Assembly: GCF_041435495.1 (NCBI RefSeq)
Contig: NZ_CP108644.1
Coordinates: 2,976,001 to 3,040,000, forward strand
DNA: 64,000 bases
Reading direction: 5' to 3'
Source: Streptomyces sp. NBC_01116
GTDB lineage: Bacteria; Actinomycetota; Actinomycetes; Streptomycetales; Streptomycetaceae
Shown: positions 43,970-53,739 of the stretch, one piece after another
Numbering within the stretch: the stretch's first letter is position 1
Layout: every line of letters starts with the position of its first letter
The notes under the pieces: model-generated
What the model saw: the letters and a program-made list of their open reading frames with translations, nothing else
Told to the model about the DNA's origin: nothing
The model's database searches: none
Made by a program: the position numbers and the translations under genes

Positions 43970-45337
43970 TCAGAAGAGCTTGCCGGGGTTGAGGAGGCCG
44001 AGCGGGTCGAAGGCCGCCTTGATGGAGCGCTGGAGTTCGATGCCGGTCTCGCCCAGTTCGCGGGCGAGCCACTCCTTCTTGAGGACGCCGACGCCGTGTT
44101 CGCCGGTGATGGTCCCGCCCAGTTCGAGGCCGAGGGCCATGATCGCGTCGAAGGACGCGCGGGCCCGGCGGGACTCGTCGGGGTCGGTGTGGTCGAAGCA
44201 GACGGTGGGATGGGTGTTGCCGTCGCCCGCGTGGGCGCAGACGCCGATGGTGAGGTCGTACTCCTCGGCGATGGCGGCCGTGCCCGCGAGCAGCTCGCCG
44301 AGTCGGGAGCGCGGTACGCAGACGTCGTCGATCATCGTGGCGGACTTGACGGCCTCCAGGGCGGTGAGCGCCAGCCGGCGGGCCTGGAGGAGGAGTTCGG
44401 ACTCGGCCGGACTGTCCGCCGGGACCACCTCGGTGGCTCCCGCCGCCGTGCAGAGCGCTCCGACGGCGGCGAGGTCGGCCTGCGGGTCGGGGGTGTCGAA
44501 GGCGCAGAGCAGCAGGGCCTCGGTGGTCTCGGGCAGGCCCATGGAGGCCATCGCGTTGACCGCACGCACGGCCGTACGGTCCATCAGTTCGAGGAGTGAC
44601 GGGGTGTGACCACGCTCCATGATCCGGCACACAGCGTCACAGGCGGCGGCCACCGAGGGGAACTCGGCGGCGAGGACGAGCTGCTGGGGCGGCTGCGGTT
44701 TGAGCGCGAGGACGGCCTTGACGACGATGCCGAGGCTGCCCTCGGAGCCGACGAAGAGCCGGGTCAGGTCGTATCCGGCGACGCCCTTGGCGGTGCGGCG
44801 GCCGGTGGTCAGGAGCCGTCCGTCGGCGAGGACGACGTCCAGACCGAGGACGTACTCGGCGGTGACCCCGTACTTCACGCAGCACAGGCCGCCGGACGCG
44901 GTGCCGATGTTTCCGCCGATGGTGCACGTCTCCCAGCTGGAGGGGTCCGGCGGGTAGTACAGGCCGTGTTCGTTCACCGCGCGTGACAGCACCGCGTTGA
45001 CGACGCCCGGTTCGACGACGGCGATCCGGTCGACCGGGCTGATCTCCAGGATCCGGTCCATCTTCACCAGGGACAGCACGACGCAGCCGTCCGAGGCGTT
45101 GGCCGCGCCGGACAGACCGGTACGGGCGCCCTGCGGGACGACCGGGACGCGCAGCGCGGTGGCGGTGCGCATGACGTGCTGGACCTGCTCGACCGTGCGC
45201 GGGAGCACGACGACGGCCGGGGTGCCGGCCTCGCAGAAGCTCGCCATGTCGTGGGCGTAGGCCGCGGTGACGTCCGGATCGGTGATCAGCGCCTCGGGAG
45301 GCAGTCCCGCGCGCAGCCGTTCGAGGAGATCGCTCAT
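43970..45337 (-). CDS. FAD-linked oxidase, GlcD/D-lactate dehydrogenase family
   Basis: 455 residues from the ATG at 45337. The PCMH-type FAD domain has VVPQGARTGLSGAANA, CTIGGNIGTASGG and FVGSEGSLGIV. The C-terminal FAD-oxidase domain ends HAGDGNTHPTV, EHGVGVLKKEWL and FDPLGLLNPGK, all family hallmarks. It oxidises a 2-hydroxy acid such as glycolate or D-lactate; the partner subunits GlcE and GlcF are absent, so it probably acts alone. Convergent with ssgG and divergent from the TPR gene. Confidence 0.92.
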   Translation of the reverse strand: MSDLLERLRAGLPPEALITDPDVTAAYAHDMASFCEAGTPAVVVLPRTVEQVQHVMRTATALRVPVVPQGARTGLSGAANASDGCVVLSLVKMDRILEISPVDRIAVVEPGVVNAVLSRAVNEHGLYYPPDPSSWETCTIGGNIGTASGGLCCVKYGVTAEYVLGLDVVLADGRLLTTGRRTAKGVAGYDLTRLFVGSEGSLGIVVKAVLALKPQPPQQLVLAAEFPSVAAACDAVCRIMERGHTPSLLELMDRTAVRAVNAMASMGLPETTEALLLCAFDTPDPQADLAAVGALCTAAGATEVVPADSPAESELLLQARRLALTALEAVKSATMIDDVCVPRSRLGELLAGTAAIAEEYDLTIGVCAHAGDGNTHPTVCFDHTDPDESRRARASFDAIMALGLELGGTITGEHGVGVLKKEWLARELGETGIELQRSIKAAFDPLGLLNPGKLF

Positions 45338-45428
45338 GATCCAAGCGTGACACCCGGGGCCAATGGTGTGAACCCGTAGGCGGCGGCGATCCCAAGGCGC
45401 GGTGTGCTCGTATGACTGACGCACAGTG

Positions 45429-47138
45429 ATGGCCATGGATGTCATGCCGCAGCAGGATCCGGAGTCCCGCCAGCCGCCCGAGCCGTGCCCGCAGGACCCG
45501 CAGGACCGGCAGGACCCGCAGGACCCTTACGTGATGCCGGCCGAAGGCGCCACCGCCGTACCCCCGCCGCCTCCCACCCTGCGGACGACGCTGCGCAGGG
45601 CCGCGTTCGGCGCGGTCGCCGCCGGGGTGCTGCTGGCCGGGGCGCTGGTGGCGGTGGAGGACGGGGAGGGCGGCGGGCCGAAGGAGCCGGGGCCGGTCGA
45701 GCGGGCCGAGGCGGCGACGACCGCGGGCTCCCCTGCCTCGCTCTCGGACCTCACCGCGCTGATCGGGGACCGGCAGAAGTGGGTGGAGGCCCACCCGGAG
45801 GACGCCCCGTCCCTGGCGACGCTCGGTACGGCGTACGTGGAGTGGGCGCGGCGTTCGGCGGACGCGACGTACTACGCCCGCGCCGAGGAGACCCTGAAGC
45901 GTTCGCTGGAGGCGCGGCCGGGCGAGCGCGGGAACGGGGAGGCGTGGGTGGGCCTGGCGGCCCTGGCCAACGCCCGGCACGACTTCCTCGCGGCGAAGCG
46001 GTGGGGCGAGACCGTGAGGAAGCAGCAGCCGAAGACCTGGAGCGTGTATCCGGTCCTCATCGACGCGTACACCGGGCTCGGCGACCAGAAGGCGGCGACC
46101 GCGGCGACGGAGAGGTTCGGCGAACTGCGCAAGGGCGTCCCCGCGCTGGCCCGCACCGCCGAGCTGTACCGGGGCCAGGGGTGGCGCGAGGACGCGCTGG
46201 CCACCGCCCGGGAGGCGGCGGACCGGGCGACGCAGCCCGCCGAGAAGGCCGATGCGCTGCACCGGCTGGGCGAGCTGGCGTGGGAGCGGGGCGAACCGGA
46301 GGAGGCGGTGGCGCAGTTCGACGCGGCGCTGCGCACGGACGCCGGTCACCACACCTCGCTGGCGGGCCGGGCCCGGGCCCTGGTGGCGCTGGAACGGACC
46401 GACGAGGCGCTGTCCGCGTACCAGAGCGCGCTGGAGAAGCTCCCGCGCCCGGAGTACGCCCTGGAGCTGGGCGAGCTGTACGAGTCGCTGGGGCTGGACG
46501 GGGACGCCCGCACCCAGTACACCGCGCTGCGGGAGATGGTGGCCGGGGCGGAGAAGGCGGGGGTCGACGAGTCCCTGGTGCTGGCCCGCTTCGAGGCCGA
46601 CCACGGGGACCCGGACACGGCGGTGGAGCTGTTGCGCGGCCAGTGGGCGAAGCAGCACCGCAGCGCGGCGGTGGCGGACGCGCTGGGCTGGGCGCTGCAC
46701 CGGGCGGGCGAGTCGGAGGAGGGCCTGGAGTACGCGCGGCGGGCCGCGGACACGGGCGTGCGGAACGCCTCGTACGCGTACCACCTGGGGGTGATCCAGC
46801 GGGAGCTGGAGGACTACGGTCCGGCGCGCCGCAGTCTGGAGCAGGCCGTGCGCACGAACCCGGCCTTCTCCCCGCTCGCGGCGCCGCTGGCCGAGGAGGC
46901 GCTGGAGGCGCTGGGCGAGCCGCCGGCGGGCGGACCGGGTGACATGCCCCCGCCCCCGCCCCCGGCGCCGCCCGCACCGGAGCCGGAGCCGGAGACGAAA
47001 CGGGAGACGAAGCCCGGGACTTCGGCCCCTTCGGCGTCGGCTGCGGCCCCGTCGAAGTCCCCGGCCCCGTCGGAAGCGGCGCCTGGCGGCAAGACGGCCG
47101 AGAAGCCGGAGACGGCCGGGGCGTCGAAGAGCGCCTGA
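45429..47138 (+). CDS. Tetratricopeptide-repeat protein with N-terminal membrane anchor
   Basis: About 569 residues; starts at GTG 45426, ATG 45429 or ATG 45435 are all possible. The N-terminus has PQDPQDRQDPQDP from a 9-bp repeat (45491-45526), then one membrane helix (AAFGAVAAGVLLAGALVAV). Residues about 100-475 hold TPR-like helix pairs (EAWVGLAALANARHDFLAAKRW, HTSLAGRARALVALERTDEALSAY, in pieces). The tail is Pro/Glu/Lys/Ser-rich and disordered. It is probably an extracytoplasmic scaffold. No enzymatic motif is seen. Divergent from the GlcD-like gene and followed by a strong terminator. Confidence 0.82.
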   Translation: MAMDVMPQQDPESRQPPEPCPQDPQDRQDPQDPYVMPAEGATAVPPPPPTLRTTLRRAAFGAVAAGVLLAGALVAVEDGEGGGPKEPGPVERAEAATTAGSPASLSDLTALIGDRQKWVEAHPEDAPSLATLGTAYVEWARRSADATYYARAEETLKRSLEARPGERGNGEAWVGLAALANARHDFLAAKRWGETVRKQQPKTWSVYPVLIDAYTGLGDQKAATAATERFGELRKGVPALARTAELYRGQGWREDALATAREAADRATQPAEKADALHRLGELAWERGEPEEAVAQFDAALRTDAGHHTSLAGRARALVALERTDEALSAYQSALEKLPRPEYALELGELYESLGLDGDARTQYTALREMVAGAEKAGVDESLVLARFEADHGDPDTAVELLRGQWAKQHRSAAVADALGWALHRAGESEEGLEYARRAADTGVRNASYAYHLGVIQRELEDYGPARRSLEQAVRTNPAFSPLAAPLAEEALEALGEPPAGGPGDMPPPPPPAPPAPEPEPETKRETKPGTSAPSASAAAPSKSPAPSEAAPGGKTAEKPETAGASKSA

Positions 47139-47178
47139 CGGCGTCGAACGCCCCTGACGGGAGCCGTGAACGACGTGG

Positions 47179-47217
47179 GCCGCCGCGGTCCGGGGTACTG
47201 CCCCGGGCCGCGGCGGC
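47179..47217. terminator. Terminator between the TPR gene and hpd
   Basis: A 17-bp stem with one wobble pair (GCCGCCGCGGTCCGGGG and CCCCGGGCCGCGGCGGC) with loop TACTG, between convergent genes. Confidence 0.85.
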
Positions 47218-47238
47218 GTTCCGTGTGGGAGACGCGGG

Positions 47239-48438
<1,200 letters not shown>

Positions 48439-48506
48439 TCAATGTGCCCAGTGAATCGCCATGATGGCCGGACTATCTGTACAGGGTGACCACAGAAGGC
48501 GGCCTC

Positions 48507-49004
48507 ATGGCGATCGATCATCTGGACGGGCGGCTCATCGTGCTCCTGGCACGCGAACCGCGGATCGGCGTCCTCGAAGCATCCCGGCGGCTCGGGGTGG
48601 CGCGCGGGACCGTGCAGGCGCGGCTGGACCGCCTTCAGTCGAACGGCGTCATCCGGGGGTTCGGCCCCGACGTGGATCCGGCGGCGCTCGGCTATCCGGT
48701 CACCGCGTTCGCCACGCTGGAGATCAAGCAGGGCCAAGGGGCCGACGTACGGGCCCACTTGGGCGGCGTACCGGAAGTGCTGGAGCTGCACACCACCACC
48801 GGGCACGGCGACATGTTCTGCCGTCTGGTCGCCCGTTCCAACGCCGATCTCCAGCGGGTGATCGACCGGGTTGTCGGATTTGATGGCATTGTCCGGGCCT
48901 CCACGGCGATCGTCATGGAGAACCCGGTTCCGCTGCGGATCATCCCGCTGGTGGAACAGGCGGCCGAGGACACCGACCGCCCCGAGGCCTCGGGGCGCCA
49001 TTGA
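48507..49004 (+). CDS. Lrp/AsnC family transcriptional regulator
   Basis: 165 residues from ATG 48507 (GAAGG upstream; GTG 48486 is an alternative). Residues about 4-52 are the AsnC-type winged helix-turn-helix (LDGRLIVLLAREPRIGVLEASRRLGVARGTVQARLDRLQ, in pieces). A ligand-binding RAM domain follows (VTAFATLEIKQG, LELHTTTGHGDMFCRLV). It probably senses an amino acid and may regulate the divergent hpd, or itself. Two-codon distance to the downstream osmoprotectant ABC operon suggests it could also be co-transcribed with it. Confidence 0.9.
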   Translation: MAIDHLDGRLIVLLAREPRIGVLEASRRLGVARGTVQARLDRLQSNGVIRGFGPDVDPAALGYPVTAFATLEIKQGQGADVRAHLGGVPEVLELHTTTGHGDMFCRLVARSNADLQRVIDRVVGFDGIVRASTAIVMENPVPLRIIPLVEQAAEDTDRPEASGRH

Positions 49005-49020
49005 TCCGAAGGAGTGCCGT

Positions 49021-49668
49021 GTGAGCTTCTGGGAGTATCTGAGCACCCGCCACCAGCAGCTCCTCACGGATGCGTTCCAGCACGTCAGCGCGGTCTTCCA
49101 GTGCATGGTCATCGCCACCGTGCTGGGCGTGTTCATCGGGGTGGTGAGCTACCGCAGCGGCTGGGGCGGCTCGCTCGCCATCACCTCCACCGCCACGATC
49201 CTCACCATCCCCTCGCTCGCCGCGATCGGTCTGCTGATCCCGCTGGTCGGCCTCGGCGTCGCGCCGACCGTGATCACCCTGACGCTGTACGGGCTGCTGC
49301 CGATCGTCCGGAACTCCATCGTGGGGCTGCGGGGGGTCGATCCGTCGCTGGTCGACGCGGCGACGGGCATCGGGATGTCGCGGCCGGCCCGGCTGTGCCG
49401 GGTGGAACTGCCGCTCGCCTGGCCGCCGATCCTGACCGGGATCCGGGTCTCCACCCAGATGCTGATGGGCATCGCCGCCATCGCCGCGTACGCCTCCGGG
49501 CCCGGCCTCGGCAACGAGATCTTCCGGGGCATCGCCTCGCTGGGCAGCGCCAACGCGATCAACCAGGTCCTCGCGGGCACGCTCGGCATCGTCGTCCTGG
49601 CCCTGCTCTTCGACGCCGCGTACGTCCTGCTGGGACGGCTGACCATCCCGAGGGGGATCCGTGCCTGA
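49021..49668 (+). CDS. Osmoprotectant (choline/betaine/carnitine) ABC transporter permease
   Basis: 215 residues from GTG 49021 with GAAGGAG upstream. It has five membrane helices and the EAA-type loop VDAATGIGMSRPARLCRVELPLAWPPILTG typical of the ProW/OpuCB family. It is the first of four coupled genes (permease, ATPase, permease, binding protein) for glycine betaine, choline or carnitine uptake. Its end overlaps the ATPase start by eight bases. Confidence 0.9.
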   Translation: MSFWEYLSTRHQQLLTDAFQHVSAVFQCMVIATVLGVFIGVVSYRSGWGGSLAITSTATILTIPSLAAIGLLIPLVGLGVAPTVITLTLYGLLPIVRNSIVGLRGVDPSLVDAATGIGMSRPARLCRVELPLAWPPILTGIRVSTQMLMGIAAIAAYASGPGLGNEIFRGIASLGSANAINQVLAGTLGIVVLALLFDAAYVLLGRLTIPRGIRA

Positions 49669-50944
49669 GACCGAGACCGACACCGGGACCGACACCGGGG
49701 CGGGCGCCACGGGCGAGGCCACCGCCACCTCCGGGGCCACCATCCAGCTGGAGAACCTCACCAAGAGCTACCCGGGCACCCCGAACCCGGCCGTCGAGAA
49801 CGTCTCGATGGAGATCAGGGCGGGCGAGACGGTGGTCTTCGTCGGGCCGTCCGGCTGCGGGAAGTCCACCACCCTGAAGATGATCAACCGGCTGATCGAG
49901 CCGACGTCGGGCCGGATCCGGATCGACGACGAGGACGTCACCGACATCGACCCGGTGAAGCTGCGCCGCAAGATCGGCTACGCCATCCAGTCCTCCGGCC
50001 TCTTCCCGCACATGACGGTCGCGGACAACATCGCCCTGGTCCCGAAGATGGTCGGCTGGTCCAAGTCCCGGGTGAAGGACCGCGTGGAGGAGATGCTCGA
50101 CCTGGTGGGCCTGGACCCGCGCGAGTTCCACGGCCGCTATCCGCGCCAGCTCTCCGGCGGGCAGCAGCAGCGGGTGGGCGTGGCGCGGGCGCTGGCCGCC
50201 GACCCTCCCGTCCTGCTGATGGACGAACCGTTCGGGGCGGTCGACCCGATCACCCGCGACCACCTCCAGGACGAGCTGATCCGGCTCCAGCACGAGCTGC
50301 ACAAGACCATCGTGTTCGTGACCCACGACTTCGACGAGGCGATCAAGCTCGGCGACCGGATCGCGGTGCTGCGGGAGCGCTCGCACATCGCGCAGTTCGA
50401 CACCCCCGAGGCGATCCTCACCAACCCGACGGACGACTTCGTCTCGGGCTTCGTCGGCGCGGGCGCGGCCCTGAAGCGGCTGAATCTGACCCGCGTACGG
50501 GATGTGGGCATCGCGGACTTCCCGACGGTGACGGTCGAGGACCCGCTCCAGTCGATCTTCAACAAGCTGCGCAGCGGCCCGCACAACGAGCTGCTGATGC
50601 TGGACCGCCGCAACCGCCCGTACAAGTGGCTGCGGCGCGGAGACCTGATGCGGGCGCGCGGTTCGCTGGCGCGGGCCGGGCAGTTGGTGCACGACACGGT
50701 GACCCGGGACGCCACGCTGCACGACGCGCTGGAGGCGGTCCTCACCGACAGCGGGGGCCGGGTCGCGGTGACCGGGCGGCGCGGGGAGTTCATCGGGGTC
50801 GTCGACATGAAGACGCTGATGGACAACGTGCAGGAGCTGCTGGAGGCCGACCGGCTGACGGCGATGGAGCACCAGCACGAGCTGGAGGAGCTGCGGGTCC
50901 ACCGGACGGAGCAGGAGCTGGAGGGGGGTGGCGGCGGAGTATGA
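49661..50944 (+). CDS. Osmoprotectant ABC transporter ATP-binding protein with CBS domains
   Basis: 427 residues from GTG 49661. After a Thr/Gly-rich N-terminal 25 residues come Walker A GPSGCGKST (62-70), LSGGQQQRVGVARAL, LLMDEPFGAVDPITR and VTHDFDEA. The C-terminal 140 residues form a CBS-domain pair (PTVTVEDPLQSIF, LLMLDRRNRP, VAVTGRRGEFIGVVDMKTLM), as in OpuCA/ProV, which can sense ionic strength or nucleotides. The next permease overlaps its stop (ATGA). Confidence 0.93.
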   Translation: MPETETDTGTDTGAGATGEATATSGATIQLENLTKSYPGTPNPAVENVSMEIRAGETVVFVGPSGCGKSTTLKMINRLIEPTSGRIRIDDEDVTDIDPVKLRRKIGYAIQSSGLFPHMTVADNIALVPKMVGWSKSRVKDRVEEMLDLVGLDPREFHGRYPRQLSGGQQQRVGVARALAADPPVLLMDEPFGAVDPITRDHLQDELIRLQHELHKTIVFVTHDFDEAIKLGDRIAVLRERSHIAQFDTPEAILTNPTDDFVSGFVGAGAALKRLNLTRVRDVGIADFPTVTVEDPLQSIFNKLRSGPHNELLMLDRRNRPYKWLRRGDLMRARGSLARAGQLVHDTVTRDATLHDALEAVLTDSGGRVAVTGRRGEFIGVVDMKTLMDNVQELLEADRLTAMEHQHELEELRVHRTEQELEGGGGGV

Positions 50945-51810
50945 GCCCCAGCCATCGGTCCGGCTCCGGCAAGGGCCCGGCCGCCCCCACCCGGCCGCCG
51001 GGCGAGCACGACGTCAAGGGCCACGCGTTCCACGACGAGGAGAGCGACCCCTCCCCCGCCCCGGGCGCGCCGGAGCGCCGGTTCACCTGGCGGAAGCTGG
51101 TGATCCTGCCGGTGGTGCTGGTGGTCATCGTGGTCGTCACCTACGTCTGGATCACCAACATCCACCTGGACTCGATCGCGGAGAACTCCCTGACCGGCGG
51201 CAATGTGCAGCTGCGCTGGTGGCAGCACGTGCGGCTGACGGCGATCTCCACGTTCTGGGTGCTGATCATCGCGATCCCGCTGGGCATCGCCCTGACCCGG
51301 CGGCGGCTGCGGAAGGCGGCCCCGGCGTTCACCGCGCTGGCCAACATCGGGCAGGCGACGCCCGCGATCGGTCTGCTGGCGCTGCTGGTGATCTGGCTGG
51401 GCATCGGCCCGCGGACCGCGATCATCGGGATCGTGATCTACGCGGTGCTGCCGGTGCTCTCCAACACGGTGGCGGGCCTGCGGGCGATCGAGCCGAACAT
51501 GATCGAGGCGGCGCGCGGGATGGGGATGTCCGGCCGGGGCGTCCTGATGAAGGTGGAGCTGCCGCTCGCGGTGCCGCTGATCCTGGCCGGGGTGCGTACG
51601 GCACTCGTCCTGAACGTCGGTACGGCGACGCTGGCGACGTTCGGCGGGGGCGGCGGGCTCGGCGACCTGATCACCTCGGGCATCCAGACGCAGCGGATGC
51701 CGGTGCTGATCATCGGCTCGGTGCTGACGGTGGTGCTGGCCCTGCTGGTGGACTGGCTGGCGTCGCTGGCCGAGCTGGCGCTGACGCCGCGCGGGCTGGA
51801 GGAGCGATGA
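50941..51810 (+). CDS. Osmoprotectant ABC transporter permease (second)
   Basis: 289 residues. A hydrophilic N-terminal region of about 45 residues precedes six membrane helices and the loop IEAARGMGMSGRGVLMKVELPLAVPLILAG. It is the OpuCD-type partner of the first permease. ATGA overlaps at both ends show strict translational coupling. Confidence 0.92.
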   Translation: MSPSHRSGSGKGPAAPTRPPGEHDVKGHAFHDEESDPSPAPGAPERRFTWRKLVILPVVLVVIVVVTYVWITNIHLDSIAENSLTGGNVQLRWWQHVRLTAISTFWVLIIAIPLGIALTRRRLRKAAPAFTALANIGQATPAIGLLALLVIWLGIGPRTAIIGIVIYAVLPVLSNTVAGLRAIEPNMIEAARGMGMSGRGVLMKVELPLAVPLILAGVRTALVLNVGTATLATFGGGGGLGDLITSGIQTQRMPVLIIGSVLTVVLALLVDWLASLAELALTPRGLEER

Positions 51811-52772
51811 GGAGGAGACTGCTGCTGGTGGTGGTGCCGGTGCTGCTGGTGAGCGGCTGCGGGCTCAAGAGCGGTTCGCCGATGGTGGACGAGGTGTCGC
51901 CGGGGTCGGTCGGGCAGGGCGAGCCGCTCAGGGGCGCGACGCTGACGGTGACGTCGAAGAACTTCAGCGAGAACATCATCCTGGGCCAGATGACCGGCCT
52001 GGTGTTCAAGGCGGCCGGGGCGGAGGTCCTGGACCGGACGAACCTGCCGGGTTCGATCAGCGCGCGCGAGGCCATCATCAACGGCGACGCCGACGCGCAG
52101 TGGGACTACACCGGCACCGGGTGGATCACCTTCCTCGGCCACGCCGACCCCATCGTCGACCCGAGGAAGCAGTACGAGGCGGTGCGGGACGAGGACAAGG
52201 GCAACGGGGTGGTCTGGCTGCCGCCGGCCCCGCTCGACAACACGTACGCGCTGGCCATCAGCAAGAAGAACAACGCCAAGTACAGGCTGAAGACCCTCTC
52301 GGACGTCGCGGCTCTCGCCAAGAAGGACCCGGGCGCGGTGACGATCTGCGTGGAGAACGAGTTCGCCTCCCGCGACGACGGGCTGCCCGGCATGGAGAAG
52401 AAGTACGGGATGAGGATCCCGGCGGGCAACATCCGGAAGATGGACGCCGGGATCATCTACACCCAGGTCTCCGGGTCCGACTCCTGCCTGCTGGGCGAGG
52501 TGTTCACCACCGACGGACGGATCAAGGCGATGGACCTGGACGTCCTGGAGGACGACAAGAACTTCTTCCCCAACTACAACGCCTCCCCCGTCATCCACGA
52601 GGCGACCTTCGAGAAGTACCCGGTGATCGCGGAGCTGCTGGACCCCCTCGCGAGGAAGCTGACGACGGAGGTCGCGCAGACGCTGAACGCCAAGGTGGAC
52701 GTGGAGGGCGAGGACCCGCACGAGGTGGCGAAGGACTGGCTGGTGGCGGAGGGGTTCATCGAGGAGGAGTGA
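51807..52772 (+). CDS. Osmoprotectant-binding lipoprotein
   Basis: 321 residues. A signal peptide with lipobox VSGC gives Cys18. The mature part is an OpuAC/ProX-type binding protein: TLTVTSKNFSENIILGQM, AIINGDADAQWDYTGTGWITF (in pieces) and TNLPGSISAREA, where aromatic and Trp-Asp-Tyr residues usually cage quaternary ammonium. It delivers betaine, choline or carnitine to the permeases upstream. Downstream only 2 bases separate it from the TGCAAA repeat array. Confidence 0.92.
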   Translation: MRRRLLLVVVPVLLVSGCGLKSGSPMVDEVSPGSVGQGEPLRGATLTVTSKNFSENIILGQMTGLVFKAAGAEVLDRTNLPGSISAREAIINGDADAQWDYTGTGWITFLGHADPIVDPRKQYEAVRDEDKGNGVVWLPPAPLDNTYALAISKKNNAKYRLKTLSDVAALAKKDPGAVTICVENEFASRDDGLPGMEKKYGMRIPAGNIRKMDAGIIYTQVSGSDSCLLGEVFTTDGRIKAMDLDVLEDDKNFFPNYNASPVIHEATFEKYPVIAELLDPLARKLTTEVAQTLNAKVDVEGEDPHEVAKDWLVAEGFIEEE

Positions 52773-52774
52773 GG

Positions 52775-52841
52775 TGCAAAGAACCGTTGCAAAGAATCCT
52801 TGCAAAAAAGTCTTGCAAAGGTTTCTTTGCATCGCTACCTT
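52775..52841 (+). promoter_or_regulatory. Four 13-bp-phased TGCAAA repeats overlapping a promoter
   Basis: TGCAAA starts at 52775, 52788, 52801 and 52814, an exact 13-bp period, and the last copy pairs with CTTTGCA (52825-52831) as an inverted repeat TGCAAAG-GTTT-CTTTGCA. The last copy overlaps TTGCAA (52813-52818), which with TACCTT (52836-52841) after 17 bases makes a promoter. The ATG of the ArsR-type gene lies six bases after the -10 box, so the transcript may be leaderless. The array is A/T-rich in a GC-rich background. It is likely the operator of that regulator. Confidence 0.75.
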
Positions 52842-52847
52842 CGAGCC

Positions 52848-53462
52848 ATGGCAGAGAACGAGGACGCCCGCCCCTACCGCTACGACGGCACCGACCGGAA
52901 GATCCACCAGGTCGACGCCCGCACCTTGCGGGCCATCGCACACCCCCTCCGGATGCGGCTGCTGAAGGCGCTGCGCGAGTCCGGCCCCGCCACCGCCTCC
53001 AAGCTCGGCGATCGGCTGGGCGAGTCGAGCGGCGCGACCAGCTATCACCTGCGCCAGCTCGCCGAGTCCGGCATGGTCGAGGACGCCCCGGAGCTGGGCA
53101 AGGGCCGCGAACGCTGGTGGCGGGCGGCCCACGACGGCTCGACCGTCGAGAGTGCCGAGTTCCGGACGCACTCCGACCCCGAGGTGCGCGGCGCCATCGA
53201 CTTCGTCCTCCACGAGACGGCCACCGGCCACGCCGCGGAGCTGAACACCTGGCTGGGCACGATGGACGACTGGCCGCAGGAGTGGCAACGCAGCTGGGAC
53301 ATGAGCGACTTCACGATCCGCCTCACCCCCGAGCTGGCGCTGGAGCTGGCCCAAAAGGCCCAGGAGCTCGTGGAGAGCTACCGGGGCCGCGTCCCCGACG
53401 ACGCCGAGGGATCGGCCGTCGTCCGGACCCACCTGCACACCTTCCCGCGCCGTTCCGAGTGA
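52848..53462 (+). CDS. ArsR-family winged-helix transcriptional regulator
   Basis: 204 residues from the ATG at 52848. An ArsR/HTH_20-type domain (about 22-100) reads TLRAIAHPLRMRLLKALRESGPATASKLGDRLG (in pieces) followed by SSGATSYHLRQLAESGMVED. The longer C-terminal part (100-204) is helical, without the metal-binding CxC motif, so it probably senses something other than metal. It is followed by a small gene and an MFS exporter, which it probably controls together with itself via the TGCAAA array. Confidence 0.9.
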   Translation: MAENEDARPYRYDGTDRKIHQVDARTLRAIAHPLRMRLLKALRESGPATASKLGDRLGESSGATSYHLRQLAESGMVEDAPELGKGRERWWRAAHDGSTVESAEFRTHSDPEVRGAIDFVLHETATGHAAELNTWLGTMDDWPQEWQRSWDMSDFTIRLTPELALELAQKAQELVESYRGRVPDDAEGSAVVRTHLHTFPRRSE

Positions 53463-53505
53463 GCACCGAGAAGCCAACAGCCCGCCATACGAAGGGAATC
53501 GCCTG

Positions 53506-53706
53506 ATGCACGCCGACGTGCACCACGTCCTGCACACCGCCCGCGCGTCCGAACTCCAGCGCGAGGCGACGGCGTTCCGCCTCCCCCGCACCAGCCTGCG
53601 CACCCGGGTCGGCTGGACCCTGGTCGAGGTCGGCCTCCGGCTGGCACAGAGCCAGGACAGGTCGGCGACCCGCGCGCCCCGCACCGGCACCGTCCGTACC
53701 GCATAA
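53506..53706 (+). CDS. Small conserved hypothetical protein
   Basis: 66 residues. It begins MHADVHHVLHTARASELQRE, then a basic segment RTRVGWTLVEVGLRLAQ, and a Thr/Arg-rich end. GAAGGGAA precedes the ATG. It lies between the ArsR regulator and the MFS gene on the same strand, with 43 and 33 bases of spacing, so it is probably in the same transcript. Proteins with this opening are found beside similar regulators in Streptomyces as far as I recall. Function unknown. Confidence 0.65.
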   Translation: MHADVHHVLHTARASELQREATAFRLPRTSLRTRVGWTLVEVGLRLAQSQDRSATRAPRTGTVRTA

Positions 53707-53739
53707 GAGCCCAACGACCATCTCGGGGGAGACAGCACC

